Source: Suillus spraguei (taxonomy: Eukaryota; Basidiomycota; Agaricomycetes; Boletales; Suillaceae). Taken from it: a DNA stretch of 64,000 nt. The stretch is from contig JABCPU010000164.1 in assembly GCA_016800925.1 (NCBI GenBank), positions 1 through 64,000 of the forward strand, in the 5' to 3' direction. The notes under the pieces are model-generated. The model made no database searches, was not told the DNA's origin, and was given only the letters and a program-made list of their open reading frames with translations. Position 1 is the first letter of the stretch; every line of letters starts with the position of its first letter. The translations under genes were made by a program, and so were the position numbers. Shown in pieces: positions 11,277 to 21,924 of this stretch.

Positions 11277-13253
11277 TCTGAGCCTGTGAGTGAAGACAAA
11301 ATGCGGCACGTAAGAGGGCTCGATGAAATCCGAACTCTTTGTTTCCTTTTAGGCTAGGCCTGTGCATAGGTCCCTAGACATTAAGCATCAAACGCCGCGT
11401 TGATCGGGTGTATGTACCAGTGCTAAATCAGGAAGTGAATTGTATGGAGTCCCCGGCGCCATAGTGCCTAGCAAGAGCTTGAATCGGCACCACGATGCAT
11501 CGAGCGCTCATTCGAAACGTTGCTAGTGCTCAAACCAAGAGTCCAGTGCTTCAAGTTTTCAGCTAACGGTGTGCCAATTAGCGCGTGTAAGTCGACATGA
11601 AAGTATCAACTAAGTGGAAAACATTTGCACAGCTTTGCACATCCTTTTACATAAGGTGATGCTATAGGCCCAATACTAATCTCTATATTATCAGCTGAGG
11701 ATTCTAACGAAGACAATTACGTGCCGACTCTGCCACAGACCTTGTAGCCTCTTGAACAGCTGGTCGGCCTTCGTTGCCCTCAAAGCCCAAATCAAATACA
11801 CTCCCTCCAAAATGACATTACGGGAGGCCACCATTACCTCGCTCGCAAGTTCCTCATTCAAGGCGTAGTTCTCTTAAGCTGAATACTTATCGAAGTCATA
11901 TAGCACTTGACCCGACGAGTGCCAGACCTCATCAATTCGTACGTACCGCTGCACTGTCGGGACTTCCCTTAGGACTGAGGCACTGGTGGAACAACAACAC
12001 GCCCTACTAACGAAGTTGCTGAATAGGAACGACGTACAGCAAATGCACTGACTCACATGACATAACCAAGCGAAGGTGACAGGACGAGATTCGCAGAGGA
12101 GTTGAGGAGCACACAGTACGTGTCCTATGATTGTTCGTCTAATTTGACACATTATTTTCCAGTGCAAGGTTCGTGGTTCAACGTTCAGTGCTTATCGAAT
12201 CATATATGGAGCGATAAAAAGATGAAGAAACATGAGCAAAGCGAACTCTCAGTTATCTAGGATCATGAACGTGATATGCCTCTACGTGGACGGCGTATGG
12301 ACGATAAACAGAGGCCGTTTCAGCAGTGAGCGCAGTGGAGGTTTCTGTAAATACCTGAAAGGCCACCGAGTCTTTGTCGCAGACCAAGGCATCTCGTGAG
12401 TTCTACCGGTTTTCTTATTCTTGGTATATTTTTCTTGTGGTGTCTTATGTCGACCTCACTCTTGCTGTGAAGACCTTGTCCGATGCAATCGTTGCATCAT
12501 CATCAACTGGGTGTCGGAGCTTTCGGTTGTATGAATATCATGAAGCAAGCAGTAAAGCATGAATTTGAGAGGGCGAAAATAGATCGAGTCATCATTGAAC
12601 AAATGAACAGTGCGGCTGTACCGACATTCGTGTTTTACCCCAACTTGACGTGTGTTGTTCATCGTAACTTAACCAAGTACTGCTTTTGAGCAGTCCGTGA
12701 GGAAGGATGGCATATGGGCACTCGCTGGAGGGCATTGAGAAGAATTCCTCTGTGCGTACTGATGGTCTATATTCATGTTCATTAATCTGGTTTATCCGGA
12801 TTCAGTACTCTTTACAGGGGCAGTGCACACTTTCTCGGGCTGTATGCGTGAACTTAGCCCATTGAAATTTGAAATGATCATGGTACATGATACAATAAAT
12901 AGCTCCGATAGAATTCTCGATCTCCTCCTGACGGGTTTGCAAGAAAAATTACACTGGACACTGGTGAGCATTTGCCTGAAATGCATTTCTAGGACTTCTC
13001 CCCAGTTGCATTATGAGCCAGGAGAAGTGCGGTTAAAGCGAAGGCGGAGGGAGGTACAGTGGCATCGGCCAACAATGACGTTTATAATTTGCGTTCAGCT
13101 GAGAGGCTGTGTTGCTGTATGATATCAAGTTGAAAAATTAGACACGTTAGCCTTCCAGTATTTAGGATCACAACTCACCAGTATCCACATACAAAGCATG
13201 TGAAGAACAGCGATAATGCGGTAAACAGATGTAATAACAGCTTCACTCAGGAG
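11277..13253. other. Intergenic region between sphingomyelinase and the MFS array
   Basis: It holds one broken coding stretch (11691-12167) and, at 12780-13060, a segment that recurs downstream of the other two minus-strand MFS genes (about 16190-16660 and 19695-19830). That segment is therefore part of the tandem duplication unit. Short open frames at 12374-12689 show no recognisable domain. Confidence 0.5.
11691..12167 (-). pseudogene. Unrecognised coding stretch broken by one stop codon
   Basis: One frame runs 159 codons from 12167 to the stop at 11691-11693, interrupted by a single TAA at 11874-11876. The part around the stop looks protein-like on both sides (VWHSSGQVLYDF before, VASRNVILEGVYLIWALRA after), while the first ~60 codons are cysteine-rich and may be intron. 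No family was recognised. It could be a pseudogene or a small gene whose intron removes the TAA. Confidence 0.35.
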
Positions 13254-15293
13254 TCAACTTACAGCCTGGTTGTCTAATGGTGATACATCAACGCGCTGCC
13301 TTCTGAGAAACATATGTCGCATGGTGATGTACACCATGGTACCACTCAGCGAAACGATCTGTTATGCAGTTAGTCAATATCAACGTGAATTGTGGAAAAT
13401 AGTAGTGATTCACCCCAGCGAACAGGCTCGGTATCCACCAGGTATAACTAGATGTTAGCAGAGCGCCGGATATGGGTGTTCCTGATAATGAGTTAGAATC
13501 CGACACAATGGACGACACCACTGAACTTACCTATCAGATTTCCGAATCCTGCACAGGCGATCGTGTGATTAGTTAAACAATATCGAAGTAATAATAACAC
13601 CCACCAAGAATGAAGATAGTAATGCCCATCCGCGCGCTATGGTCCAGATCAGATGGTTCGTACGTTCGAATTAAAATGATCACTCACCCAAGCTCAGAAA
13701 GGTCGGGGGTCAAAAAAGCCATAAGTGCAGGCATTATTGCAACGGCTACATAGAATAATGAACCCATCTGAAACTTCCGCGCTGTGTTTGAAAAAAAGTA
13801 CTTACTGATTCCAGAAAAATAGCCATACACCACGCAAAGCACAACGAGACTGGCAAGGCTACTCAATCCAATCATGCCCAAAATGAGCACACCGCATGAG
13901 AATGCCGCAATTATGATCAAGTTCGGGACCCCCGTGAATGCCGCAATGAACCCCGATGTGAGCTGCCCTACAAAATTGAAGCCATTTAGAATCACTAGCT
14001 AGAGATTCTGTCAGCAGACGAATTACTTGCGTAGTGCTGGAACTCACAGAGTAAAATGAAAAGTTAACACTGATTCCATGCTTGATGGCGTCGAGTTGAA
14101 AAAAGAACAATGGATAGTAGAAGCCGACCTGGAAAAGAAAGCCCCTACAGGATGATTAGTTGGAGGAGTTCGAGAGAAGGCGTGTGGCAAGTCTCACGCT
14201 GCTATCATGAGAATAAATGGTACATCACGAATACATTTTCTAGCCGCCACAACATAGTCCACCCGTGTCGCCGGTGGATCAAGGCGAGTTCGCATGCACA
14301 GACATGCAATAAAGAGAAATAAGGCGATCAACCCTGCACTCGCGCGGACGCCATTGGCGAAGCCAAGAGGGCCGTTGAAGAGGTTATTGAGCATGATCGG
14401 ATAGACGATAGCACCTAGCGATGAGCCTGCAGTGGCGAGCGTCATAACCAGTGTGCGCCTCCGTTGGAAATGATGCGAGATGACAGCTAAGCTAGGGATA
14501 TACAAGAGCCCCACCGCAATACCTATGCCTATGCCATGAGGGAGAAATACCTGAAACCGAGTCAGAAAACAGTCTTTTTCAAATTGTGGGAAGTTACCTG
14601 GTAGTACTGGTCGGGTTTTGACAAAGACAACATGAATAGAGAGAAAATCTGCAGAAACGACCCAGCAATCATGAGATGGTAACTAGTCAAGCTTACTGAG
14701 TATCGTCGAGAACCTCCGATAGATCTATACTCACAAACACCCTCTGTCGTACAGTAAACCTGCCACGAGGCCCGTGACGTTCATTAAAAATGCGCCCGTG
14801 CTTCCGATCCATCTGCAACCATTGAGGATCGCCGTCATGAAAACGCAAGTAGACTCACGATATAGCAGATGCCGTCTCATTTGTCAGGTAATGTCGAGTA
14901 TAGAAGTCTAGAGGGTAATTGATTAAATATTCCACGTTCGCTTTCGTCTATAGCAATACCCTGATAGACACCAAATGAAGTCATATACCTATTGACCTGA
15001 GTCAGCCACAAACCATTGCATGCCGCCACTTTCACCAGACTCACCCATACCCACAAAACTGTACCAGAAACCTGTTTACCGCGTCAGGGTCAGCCAAAAG
15101 AGTTTGAGTCTTCTTACACTCCAAATGCGGTGGTCCAAGCTGCCCGACCACCTTCGGGAAACTCATGCGGGCTTGAGGAAGGGTCACGATCGTTGGAGAC
15201 TCGACATGCTTCCAATGTTTCTAAGCCTTCTTTGTCCTCTTGGAAGGTGGCTCCTTCTGTATGAACCGTTTGAAGCTCAGATTTGGCTGCCAT
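13254..15293 (-). CDS. MFS transporter A, monocarboxylate-porter family
   Basis: A predicted plasma-membrane carrier for monocarboxylates or similar small acids, with 12 membrane helices. The N-terminus is soluble and ends in the family signature PHEFPEGG. The central motif reads SLAVISHHFQRRRTLVMTLA, the MCT/MCH-type loop with the RRR cluster, followed by a P-x-M-L-N helix. About ten short introns fit: the small exon VFLVQFCGYG, then a Y-x-x-SFGVYQ exon, an exon ending TNETASAI, and a last exon ending DNQAVS and the stop at 13254-13256. Every exon joins in frame, so the gene looks functional. The start at 15293 aligns with the starts of both neighbours. It is a paralogue of B and C in the same orientation. 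The substrate is not predictable. Confidence 0.85.
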
Positions 15294-15454
15294 CGATTCC
15301 TGGGCTGGGAGAACTGATAATCACAGCCAGTACAGTATTTGGGTATTTATATGCACACACCTGATCACAATCCTCTATCCGGACGGCCGATGCAGCAATG
15401 TCAACACGTCGACTTTGCTAGGGTGTGGAAGATGAGAATTTGCATATCATATTC

Positions 15455-15467
15455 ATTCGGACCGAAT
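15455..15467. promoter_or_regulatory. Palindrome attcggaccgaat upstream of MFS A
   Basis: This is a perfect 6-1-6 inverted repeat about 165 bp upstream of the start codon. The same core, TTCGGnCCGAA, recurs at the same distance upstream of MFS C and in degenerate form before MFS B. CGG/CCG half-sites are typical targets of fungal Zn2Cys6 activators, so a shared regulator is plausible (inference). Confidence 0.5.
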
Positions 15468-16268
15468 CAATTGTAAACTCTTGAAACACAGAAGGCCTGA
15501 TAAGAACGGCTGATCCGAGGGAGAGCGTAGTCCATGGTGAAAGTAACCCCGATTTTTCCAAAAGGAACAGATACGTGTGCCTGTGAAAGTGTTAGTGTTA
15601 GTGTTGTTGTTGTTGGGACGTACTACGCTCGCAACTTAGGTTGTACGCATGATTGTTTTAATCTTGTTATTGATTTTTGGAGTATGGTTAGACTTCGTTA
15701 CAGTAGTACTTAGACATGTGAGCAGAAATTCGAGGATCTGCAAATAATGAATATCACTCAAAGATCCTTGCACTCCAGCAATTATCAAAAACGAGTCGGA
15801 GGCCGGCCGCGGTGCTCCAATACAGCTCTGACAGAAGTAGTACCTACATCACGGTGTTCTGGCTTTCGATATGATAAACACGAGCAGAAGCGCAGATTTC
15901 GAGAATCTTTTCCGCAGGCGCATCACTAGGCCAAGAAAAGCGTGTGTTAAGCCAGTGGAAGAACAGTGTCATTAGCTGAATCGCGGATATGAACAACGGA
16001 AATTTGAAACTTTCAGGCTAGAGTAATTGTGGACTTTAAGTTGAGGGAACATACGTGATGATGCACTATGCATGGTGGTGTGAAGTTGAAAGAATCTAGA
16101 TTAGAACGGTTCAATTTGCCGATTTCTCACGACAAATTTCAGAAGTACCTCTGCATAGGGACGCGAATGTAAGGTTTATATTCATCTCCATTAATTTGGC
16201 ACGGCGGTGGTACATTCTCGGCCACATGTATACATGAGACTTAGCCCATTGAAATTTTATACATCATA

Positions 16269-16485
16269 CAGTGTGTTGCAAATGAGATTGCAGTACAACT
16301 TTTTCAAAAATTTGGCCTCGCTACCTTTACCGGCACTTTTACTATCCTGATTTGTTCATATTCACACCAACTAACTATGGCTTAAACCTCGGTCAAGTTG
16401 ACTTAATTAGGATTAAAAGTGCCGGAAAGGTAGCGAAGCCAAATTTTTGAAAAAGTCGTACTGCAATCTCATATGCAACACACTG
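16269..16485. repeat. MITE with ~78-bp inverted repeats and TA target duplication
   Basis: The 217-bp element begins cagtgtgttgca and ends with the inverse, tgcaacacactg. The arms (about 16269-16350 and 16408-16485) pair over ~78 bp with a handful of mismatches. TA lies on each side (16267-16268 and 16486-16487). TA duplication and CAGTG termini fit the Tc1/mariner group. The paralogous block at about 12885-12905 lacks the insert, which gives an empty site. There is no coding capacity. Confidence 0.85.
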
Positions 16486-16726
16486 TAAGTACAATAGATT
16501 GCTCAGATGGGAACTCTTCTAGTCAGCCTGGTCTCCTCCTGATGAGCTTGCAAGAAAAATGACATTGAACACTGGCGAGCATTTCCTGAAATGAATTTCT
16601 GGAACTTCCCCACCGTTGCACGATGAGCCAGGAGAATCGTGGTCGGAGTAAAGGCAGAGGAAGTACAAGCATTTGACAATTATATCAACGATAAAGCGGG
16701 CAACAGAAATACAATAACAGCTTCAC

Positions 16727-18746
16727 TCAAGAGTCAATTTCAACATGTTGCCCTCTCAGAAACACATATCGCATGATGATAAACATCATGGCACCACTTA
16801 GTGAAATGATCTGCTATGCAGTTAATCGGGGTCGAAATGAATTGTAGAAAAAATAATAGCGATTCACCCCAGCGAACAGGCTCGGTATCCACCAGATATA
16901 ACTAGACGTTAGCAGAGCGCCGGATATAGGCGTCCCTTGATAGAGTCAGAATTTGACACAACAAACGCCATTGAACTCACCTATCAAACTTCCGAATGCT
17001 GCAGGTGATCACGTGATAAGTTAAAACACCATCAAAGTAATAAGTAATACGCACCAAAGCTGAAGAAATAGATGCCCATCCGCGCGCTATAGTCCAGATC
17101 AGATGGTTCGTACTTTCGAATTAAAACGATCACTCACCCAAGCTCAGAAAGGTCGGGGGTCAAAAAAGCTACAAGTGGGGCCGATATCGCAAAGGCTAGA
17201 TGGAATAATCAACCCATCCACAACTTCCGCACCGTATTTGAAAAAAAAATTACTCACTTATTCCAGAAAAATAGCCACATGTGGCGCAAAGCACAATGAC
17301 GCTGGCCAGGCCACTCAATCCAATCATGCCCAAAATGATCACACCGCACGAGAATGTCGCAATTATGATCAAGTTCGGGACCCCCGTGAATGCCGCAATG
17401 AACCCCGATGTGAGCTGCCCTACAAAATTGAAGCCATTTAGAATAACTAGCTAGAGATATTGTCAGCAGACGGATTACTTGCGTAGTGCTGGAGCTCACA
17501 GAGTAAAATGAAAAGTTAACGCTGATTCCGTGCTTGATGGTGTCCAGTTGCAAGAAGAACAATGGGTAGGAGAAGCCGATCTGGAAAAGAAAGCTCCTAC
17601 AAGATGGTTAGCTCGAGGAACTCGAGAGAAGGTGTGTTGTGGTCTCACCCTGCTATCATGAGAATAAATGGTATATCGCGAATACATTGTCTTGTTGCCA
17701 TAACATAGTTCACCCGTGTCGCCGGTGGATCAAGGCGAGTTCGCATGCACAGACATGCAATGAAGAGAAATAAGGTGGTCAACCCCGCACTCGCGCGGAC
17801 GCCATTGGCGAAGCCAAGAGGGCCGCTGAGGAGGTTATTGAGCATGATCGGATAGATGGTAGCACCTAGCGATGAGCCTGCACCGACGAAAGTCATGACC
17901 AGTGTACGCCTCTGTCGGAAATGATGCGAGATGACAGCGAAGCTAGAGACATGTATGAGTCCCGACGCGATACCCAAGCCTAAGCCTTGAGATAGAAATA
18001 TCTAAACCGAGTCAAAAAACAATATTTTAAATCAGGGGTTGTTACCTGGTAGTACTGATCGGGTTTCGACAAAGACAACATGAATAGAGAGAAACTCTGC
18101 AGAAGCGATCCAATAATCACGACGTGGTAACTAGTTAAGCTTGCTGAGTATCATCGAGAACCTCCGATATATCTATACTCACAAATACCCTCGGTCGTAC
18201 AGTAAACCTGACACGAGGCCCATGGCGTCCATTAAAAATGCGGCCGTGCTCCCAATCCATCTGCAACCATCGAGGATCGCTGTCGTGAAAATGCAAGTGG
18301 AAACTCACGATATAGCAGATGCTGTCTCATTTGTTAGGTAATGTCGTGTATAGAAGTCTAGAGGGTAATTGGATAAATATTACATGCTCGCTTTCGTCTA
18401 TAGCAATACCTTGATAGACGCCAAATGAAACCACATATCTATTGACCTGAGTCAGTCACAGAACCATTTCCCGCCAACACTTGCACCCAACTCACCCAAC
18501 TGCACAAAACTGTATCAGAAACCTGTTTAGACCGAGTCAGGGCCAGCCAAATGAGTCTGAGTCTCCTTACGCTCCAAAAGCAGTGGCCCAAGCTGCAAGA
18601 CCACCTTCAGGAAACTCATGTGGGCTTGAGGAAGTGTCCCAATCGTTGGAGACTTGACAAGCTTCCAACGTTTCCGAGCCCTCTTTGCCCGTTGTATAGG
18701 CGGCTTCTTGTATATGAAGCGTTCGAAGCTCAGATCTGGCTGCCAT
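16727..18746 (-). CDS. MFS transporter B, monocarboxylate-porter family
   Basis: Closest in layout to A and C, with the same exon order and intron positions. The N-terminal exon runs from the Met at 18746 to PHEFPEGG and AAWATAFGA. The signature loop reads SFAVISHHFRQRR. Later exons give FSCGVIILGMIGL and ALLTSSYIWWIPSLFAG. All exons join in frame. The C-terminus differs: a 28-bp deletion relative to A removes the codons around SPLDNQAV and shifts the frame, so the protein ends GQHVEIDS with a stop at 16727-16729. The product is probably still functional, since only the cytosolic tail changes. It is an inferred organic-acid transporter; the substrate is unknown. Confidence 0.83.
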
Positions 18747-18876
18747 TGATTCCTGGGCCGGGAGAACCGATAATGACAACCAGTACAGTACTTGGGTTTA
18801 TATATATATACACGCACACACGCACACCTGATCACCATCCTATATCCGCAGACGAGAATTTGCAAACGGATATTCT

Positions 18877-18887
18877 TTTGGGCAGAA
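18877..18887. promoter_or_regulatory. Degenerate copy of the MFS promoter palindrome
   Basis: Upstream of MFS B the site reads ttttgggcaga, where A and C have the intact TTCGGnCCGAA. The flanking sequence, including cttgataagaacggctgatc, is conserved among the three promoters, so the position is homologous but the symmetry is lost. Confidence 0.4.
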
Positions 18888-19490
18888 TCGATTGTTGACT
18901 AAAGAAGGCTTGATAAGAACGGCTGATCCAAGGCAGAGTGACTACACGCGCAGCTTAAGTGGCGTGTATTAGGGGAGGTCACAAGTTGCGTTCTTGGCGA
19001 GGCGTTTTTTGCCCGCTGTTCAGAAAAGTTTTGAGGCCTGAAAACACCGGAAAACGTTGGTTAACCCCGTTGTTCGCCGTGGTCGTTGCCGAGTCTGCTG
19101 GCACAGAGTGACATAAGATGTGACTAAGCAATCCTTGGATGACTGGTCCTTGCTTTTCTGCGGTGGTTGGAGTTCCGGCTGTAGCAGGCGAGGGCATGAT
19201 AGATGCGAACTCTGCGAAGTTGTTAGGGTCGGTACCAGTGCTACAGTGGTTCCATAGTACTTCGCCTTGTAGTGCGAGAACAATCCCTCGTCGCCAGCTG
19301 GGATATTCATCTGCGCCGGTCAATTCAACTGTATGATCGTATTTTCTCATATTAGACGGCGATCAGGTTGATTTGCTGTAGTCACGAAATGCAAGTATTT
19401 GAATAGAGATATGAATTTGATTTTCGTGACTGTTGTCTGATTCATTTCAATGAGCTTATTGCTTCACAAATTCTGTGCTTGGCTAGAGCA

Positions 19491-19504
19491 CAGGGCTCAT
19501 AACC
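19491..19504 (-). promoter_or_regulatory. Primer-binding site of the truncated copia element
   Basis: cagggctcataacc, the same anticodon-arm match to initiator tRNA-Met as at 5618-5631, directly abutting the LTR. Confidence 0.65.
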
Positions 19505-19690
19505 TGTACGAAGTCTGACAAAGACTCTGCGGATGTTAATAGAACAATACTGAGGTGGGAAGAGACGCGAAGCAGGTACATATGGGTCTATGGAGGATCT
19601 GTGGCTGAGTGGCGAAGGTGCTGTACAGTACATAGCAAGAGGCAAGAAGAAAGACATTGGGAATACGTGAATGTATTATGTATGTCAACA
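19505..19690 (-). repeat. LTR of the truncated copia element
   Basis: Begins tgtacgaag and ends gtcaaca on the plus strand. It is defined by the adjacent primer-binding site on one side and by resumed MFS C downstream homology (cttgatctccttctgacggg) on the other. Confidence 0.65.
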
Positions 19691-19889
19691 AACCCTTGAT
19701 CTCCTTCTGACGGGGTGGCAAGAACGATTACACGGGACACTGGCTAGCATTTGCCTGAAACGCATTTCTGGAACTTCTCCGCAGTAGGATAATCGTGGTT
19801 GAAGCAAAGGCGAAGGAGGTATAAGCATTTGACGATTAGAACAACGATAACGCGACCAACAGAAATACAATGGCAGCTTCACTCGGGAG

Positions 19890-21924
19890 TCAACTTACAG
19901 CCCGGCTGTCCGATGGTAACACATCAACACGTTGCCCTCTAAGGAACATATATCGCGTGATGATAAACATCATGGCACCAGCCAGTGAAGCAATCTGTTA
20001 TGCCGTTAATCGGAGCCGACATGAATTCTGGTAGCGATTCACCCCAGAGAACAGAGCCGGTATCCACCAGGTATACCTAGATGTCAGCAGAGCGCCAGAT
20101 ATGGGTGTTCCTGGATAAAGAGTCAGAATCTGATATAATAAGCATCACTGAACTCACCTATCAAACCTCCGAACCCTGCACAGGCGATCGCGTTATAAGT
20201 TAAACACCATCGAAGCAATCATAACACCCACCAAGACAGAAGACGCAGATGCCCATCCGCGCGCTATTGTCCAGATCAGATGGTTCGTACGTTTAAATTC
20301 AAACGATCACTCGCCCAAGCTCAGAAAGGTCAGGTGTCAAAAGAGCCATGACTGGAGCCGTCATCGCAACGGCTACATAGAATAATGAATCCATCTAAAA
20401 CTTCCGCACTGCAGTTGAAAGAAGTGCTTACTGATTCCAGAAAAATAACCATACACTACGCAAAGCACAACGACGCTGGTCAGGCCACTCAATCCAATCA
20501 TGCCCAAAATGATCACACCGCACGAGAATGTCGCAATTATGATCAAGTTCAGGACCCCCGTGAATGCCGCAATGAACCCTGACGTGAGTCGCCCTATACA
20601 ATTGGATCCACTTAGAATCACTAACTAGAGATTCTGTCAGCAGAAAAATCAATTGCGTAGTGCTGGAACTCACAGAGTAAAACGAAAAGTTAACGCTGAT
20701 TCCATGCTTGATGGAGTCGAGTTGAAAGAAGAATAGTGGGTAGTAGAAGGCGATCTGGAAAAGAAAGTCCCTACAGGATAATTACTTGGAAGAATTCGAG
20801 AGGAGAAGGTGTGCTGTGGGTCTCACCCTGCTATCATGAGAGTAAATGGTACATCGCGAATACATTTTCTAGCTGCCCTGACATAGTTTACCGGTGTCGC
20901 CGGCGGAGCAAGGCGAGTTCGCATGCACAGACATGCAGTGAAGAGAAGTAAGGTGATCAACCCTGCGCTAGCGCGGACGCCATTGGCGAAGCCAAGAGGG
21001 CCGTTGAAGAGGTTATTGAGCATGATCGGATAGACGATAGCACCTAGCGATGAGCCTGCAGTGGCGAGCGTCATAACCAGTGTGCGCCTCCGTTGGAAAT
21101 GATGCGAGATGACAGCTAAGCTAGGGACATACATGAGCCCAAACGCAATACCCAATCCTAAGCCTTGAGAGAGGAATATCTAAAACTGAGTCAGAAAACA
21201 ATATTTTTAAATTAGAGGAGGGTTACCTGGTAGTACTGATGAGGTTTCGACAAAGACAACATGAATAGAGAGAAACTTTGCAGAAACGATCCAGTAATCA
21301 TGAGATGGTGACTAATTGAGCTTACTGAGTATCGTCGGGAACCTCCAACAGATCTACACTTACAAACACCCTCGGTCGTACAGTACACCTGATATGAGGC
21401 CCACAGTGGTCATTAAAAACGAGCTTGTGCTCCCGATCCATCTGCAAGCATTGAGAATACCCGCCATAAAAGCGCAAGTAGAAACTCACGATATAGCAGA
21501 TGACGTCTCATTTGTCAGGTAATGTTGGGTGTAGAAGTCTAAAGCGTGATAGATGAGATATTCCATGCTCGTTTTCGTCTATAGCAATACCTTGATAGAT
21601 ACCGAATGAAGCTATGCACCTATTGGCCTAGTCAGTCCGAGCCATTTCCCGCCAACACCTGCATCAAACCCACCCAACCCCGCAAAACTGTACCAGAAAT
21701 CTGTATAGACCAGGTAAGGTTCATACAACAGAGTTTAATTCTTCTTACGCTCCAAAAGCAGTGGCCCAGGCTGCAAGACCACCTTCAGGAAACTCATGTG
21801 GGCTAGAGGAAGGGTGCCCATCCTTGGGGACTCGACATGCTTCCAATGTCTCTGAGCCCTCTTTGTCGTCTTCAAAGGCGGCCCCTTCTGTATGAACCGT
21901 TCGAAGTTCGGATGTGGCTGTCAT
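19890..21924 (-). CDS. MFS transporter C, monocarboxylate-porter family
   Basis: The third minus-strand paralogue. The start at 21924 gives an N-terminus matching A over most of its length. The signature loop (SLAVISHHFQRRRTLVMTLA) is identical to that of A. Exons join in frame throughout, and the tail ends LPSDSRAVS with a stop at 19890-19892. One intron, beginning at 20314, has a GC rather than GT donor (gcgagt), where A and B have gtgagt. GC-AG introns are spliced at lower efficiency in fungi. The predicted role is proton-linked monocarboxylate or related transport at the plasma membrane. The substrate is unknown. Confidence 0.83.

Larger units (their letters stand above)
15294..16726. other. 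Intergenic region between MFS A and MFS B
   Basis: It contains the promoter palindrome, then a segment (15450-15550) matching the promoter regions of MFS B and C, then the downstream duplication block with the MITE at 16269-16485. I see no additional gene. Confidence 0.5.
18979..19690 (-). mobile_element. Copia 5' end fragment: LTR, primer site and start of gag
   Basis: A 186-bp LTR (19505-19690, ending in TG and CA) is followed on the minus strand by the primer-binding site at 19491-19504. A gag N-terminus starts at 19350 (KYDHTVELTGADEYPSWRR, ALQGEVLWNHCSTGTD) and runs to 18979 with one degraded region. That gag opening is typical of basidiomycete copia elements. Protease, integrase and reverse transcriptase are missing. 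It lies between MFS B and MFS C. Confidence 0.8.

Noticed and set aside
12374..13122. Several plus-strand ORFs of 60-115 codons
   Set aside because: Part of the DNA is the duplicated flank of the MFS genes, where the frames are not conserved between copies. The rest shows no domain or splice signal.
13740..13830. Premature stop or frameshift in MFS A, B and C in the exon before TPDLSELG
   Set aside because: Choosing the acceptor ...atgtag (or ...atctag in B) gives an intron of about 60 nt and aligns all three with MFS E without any stop.
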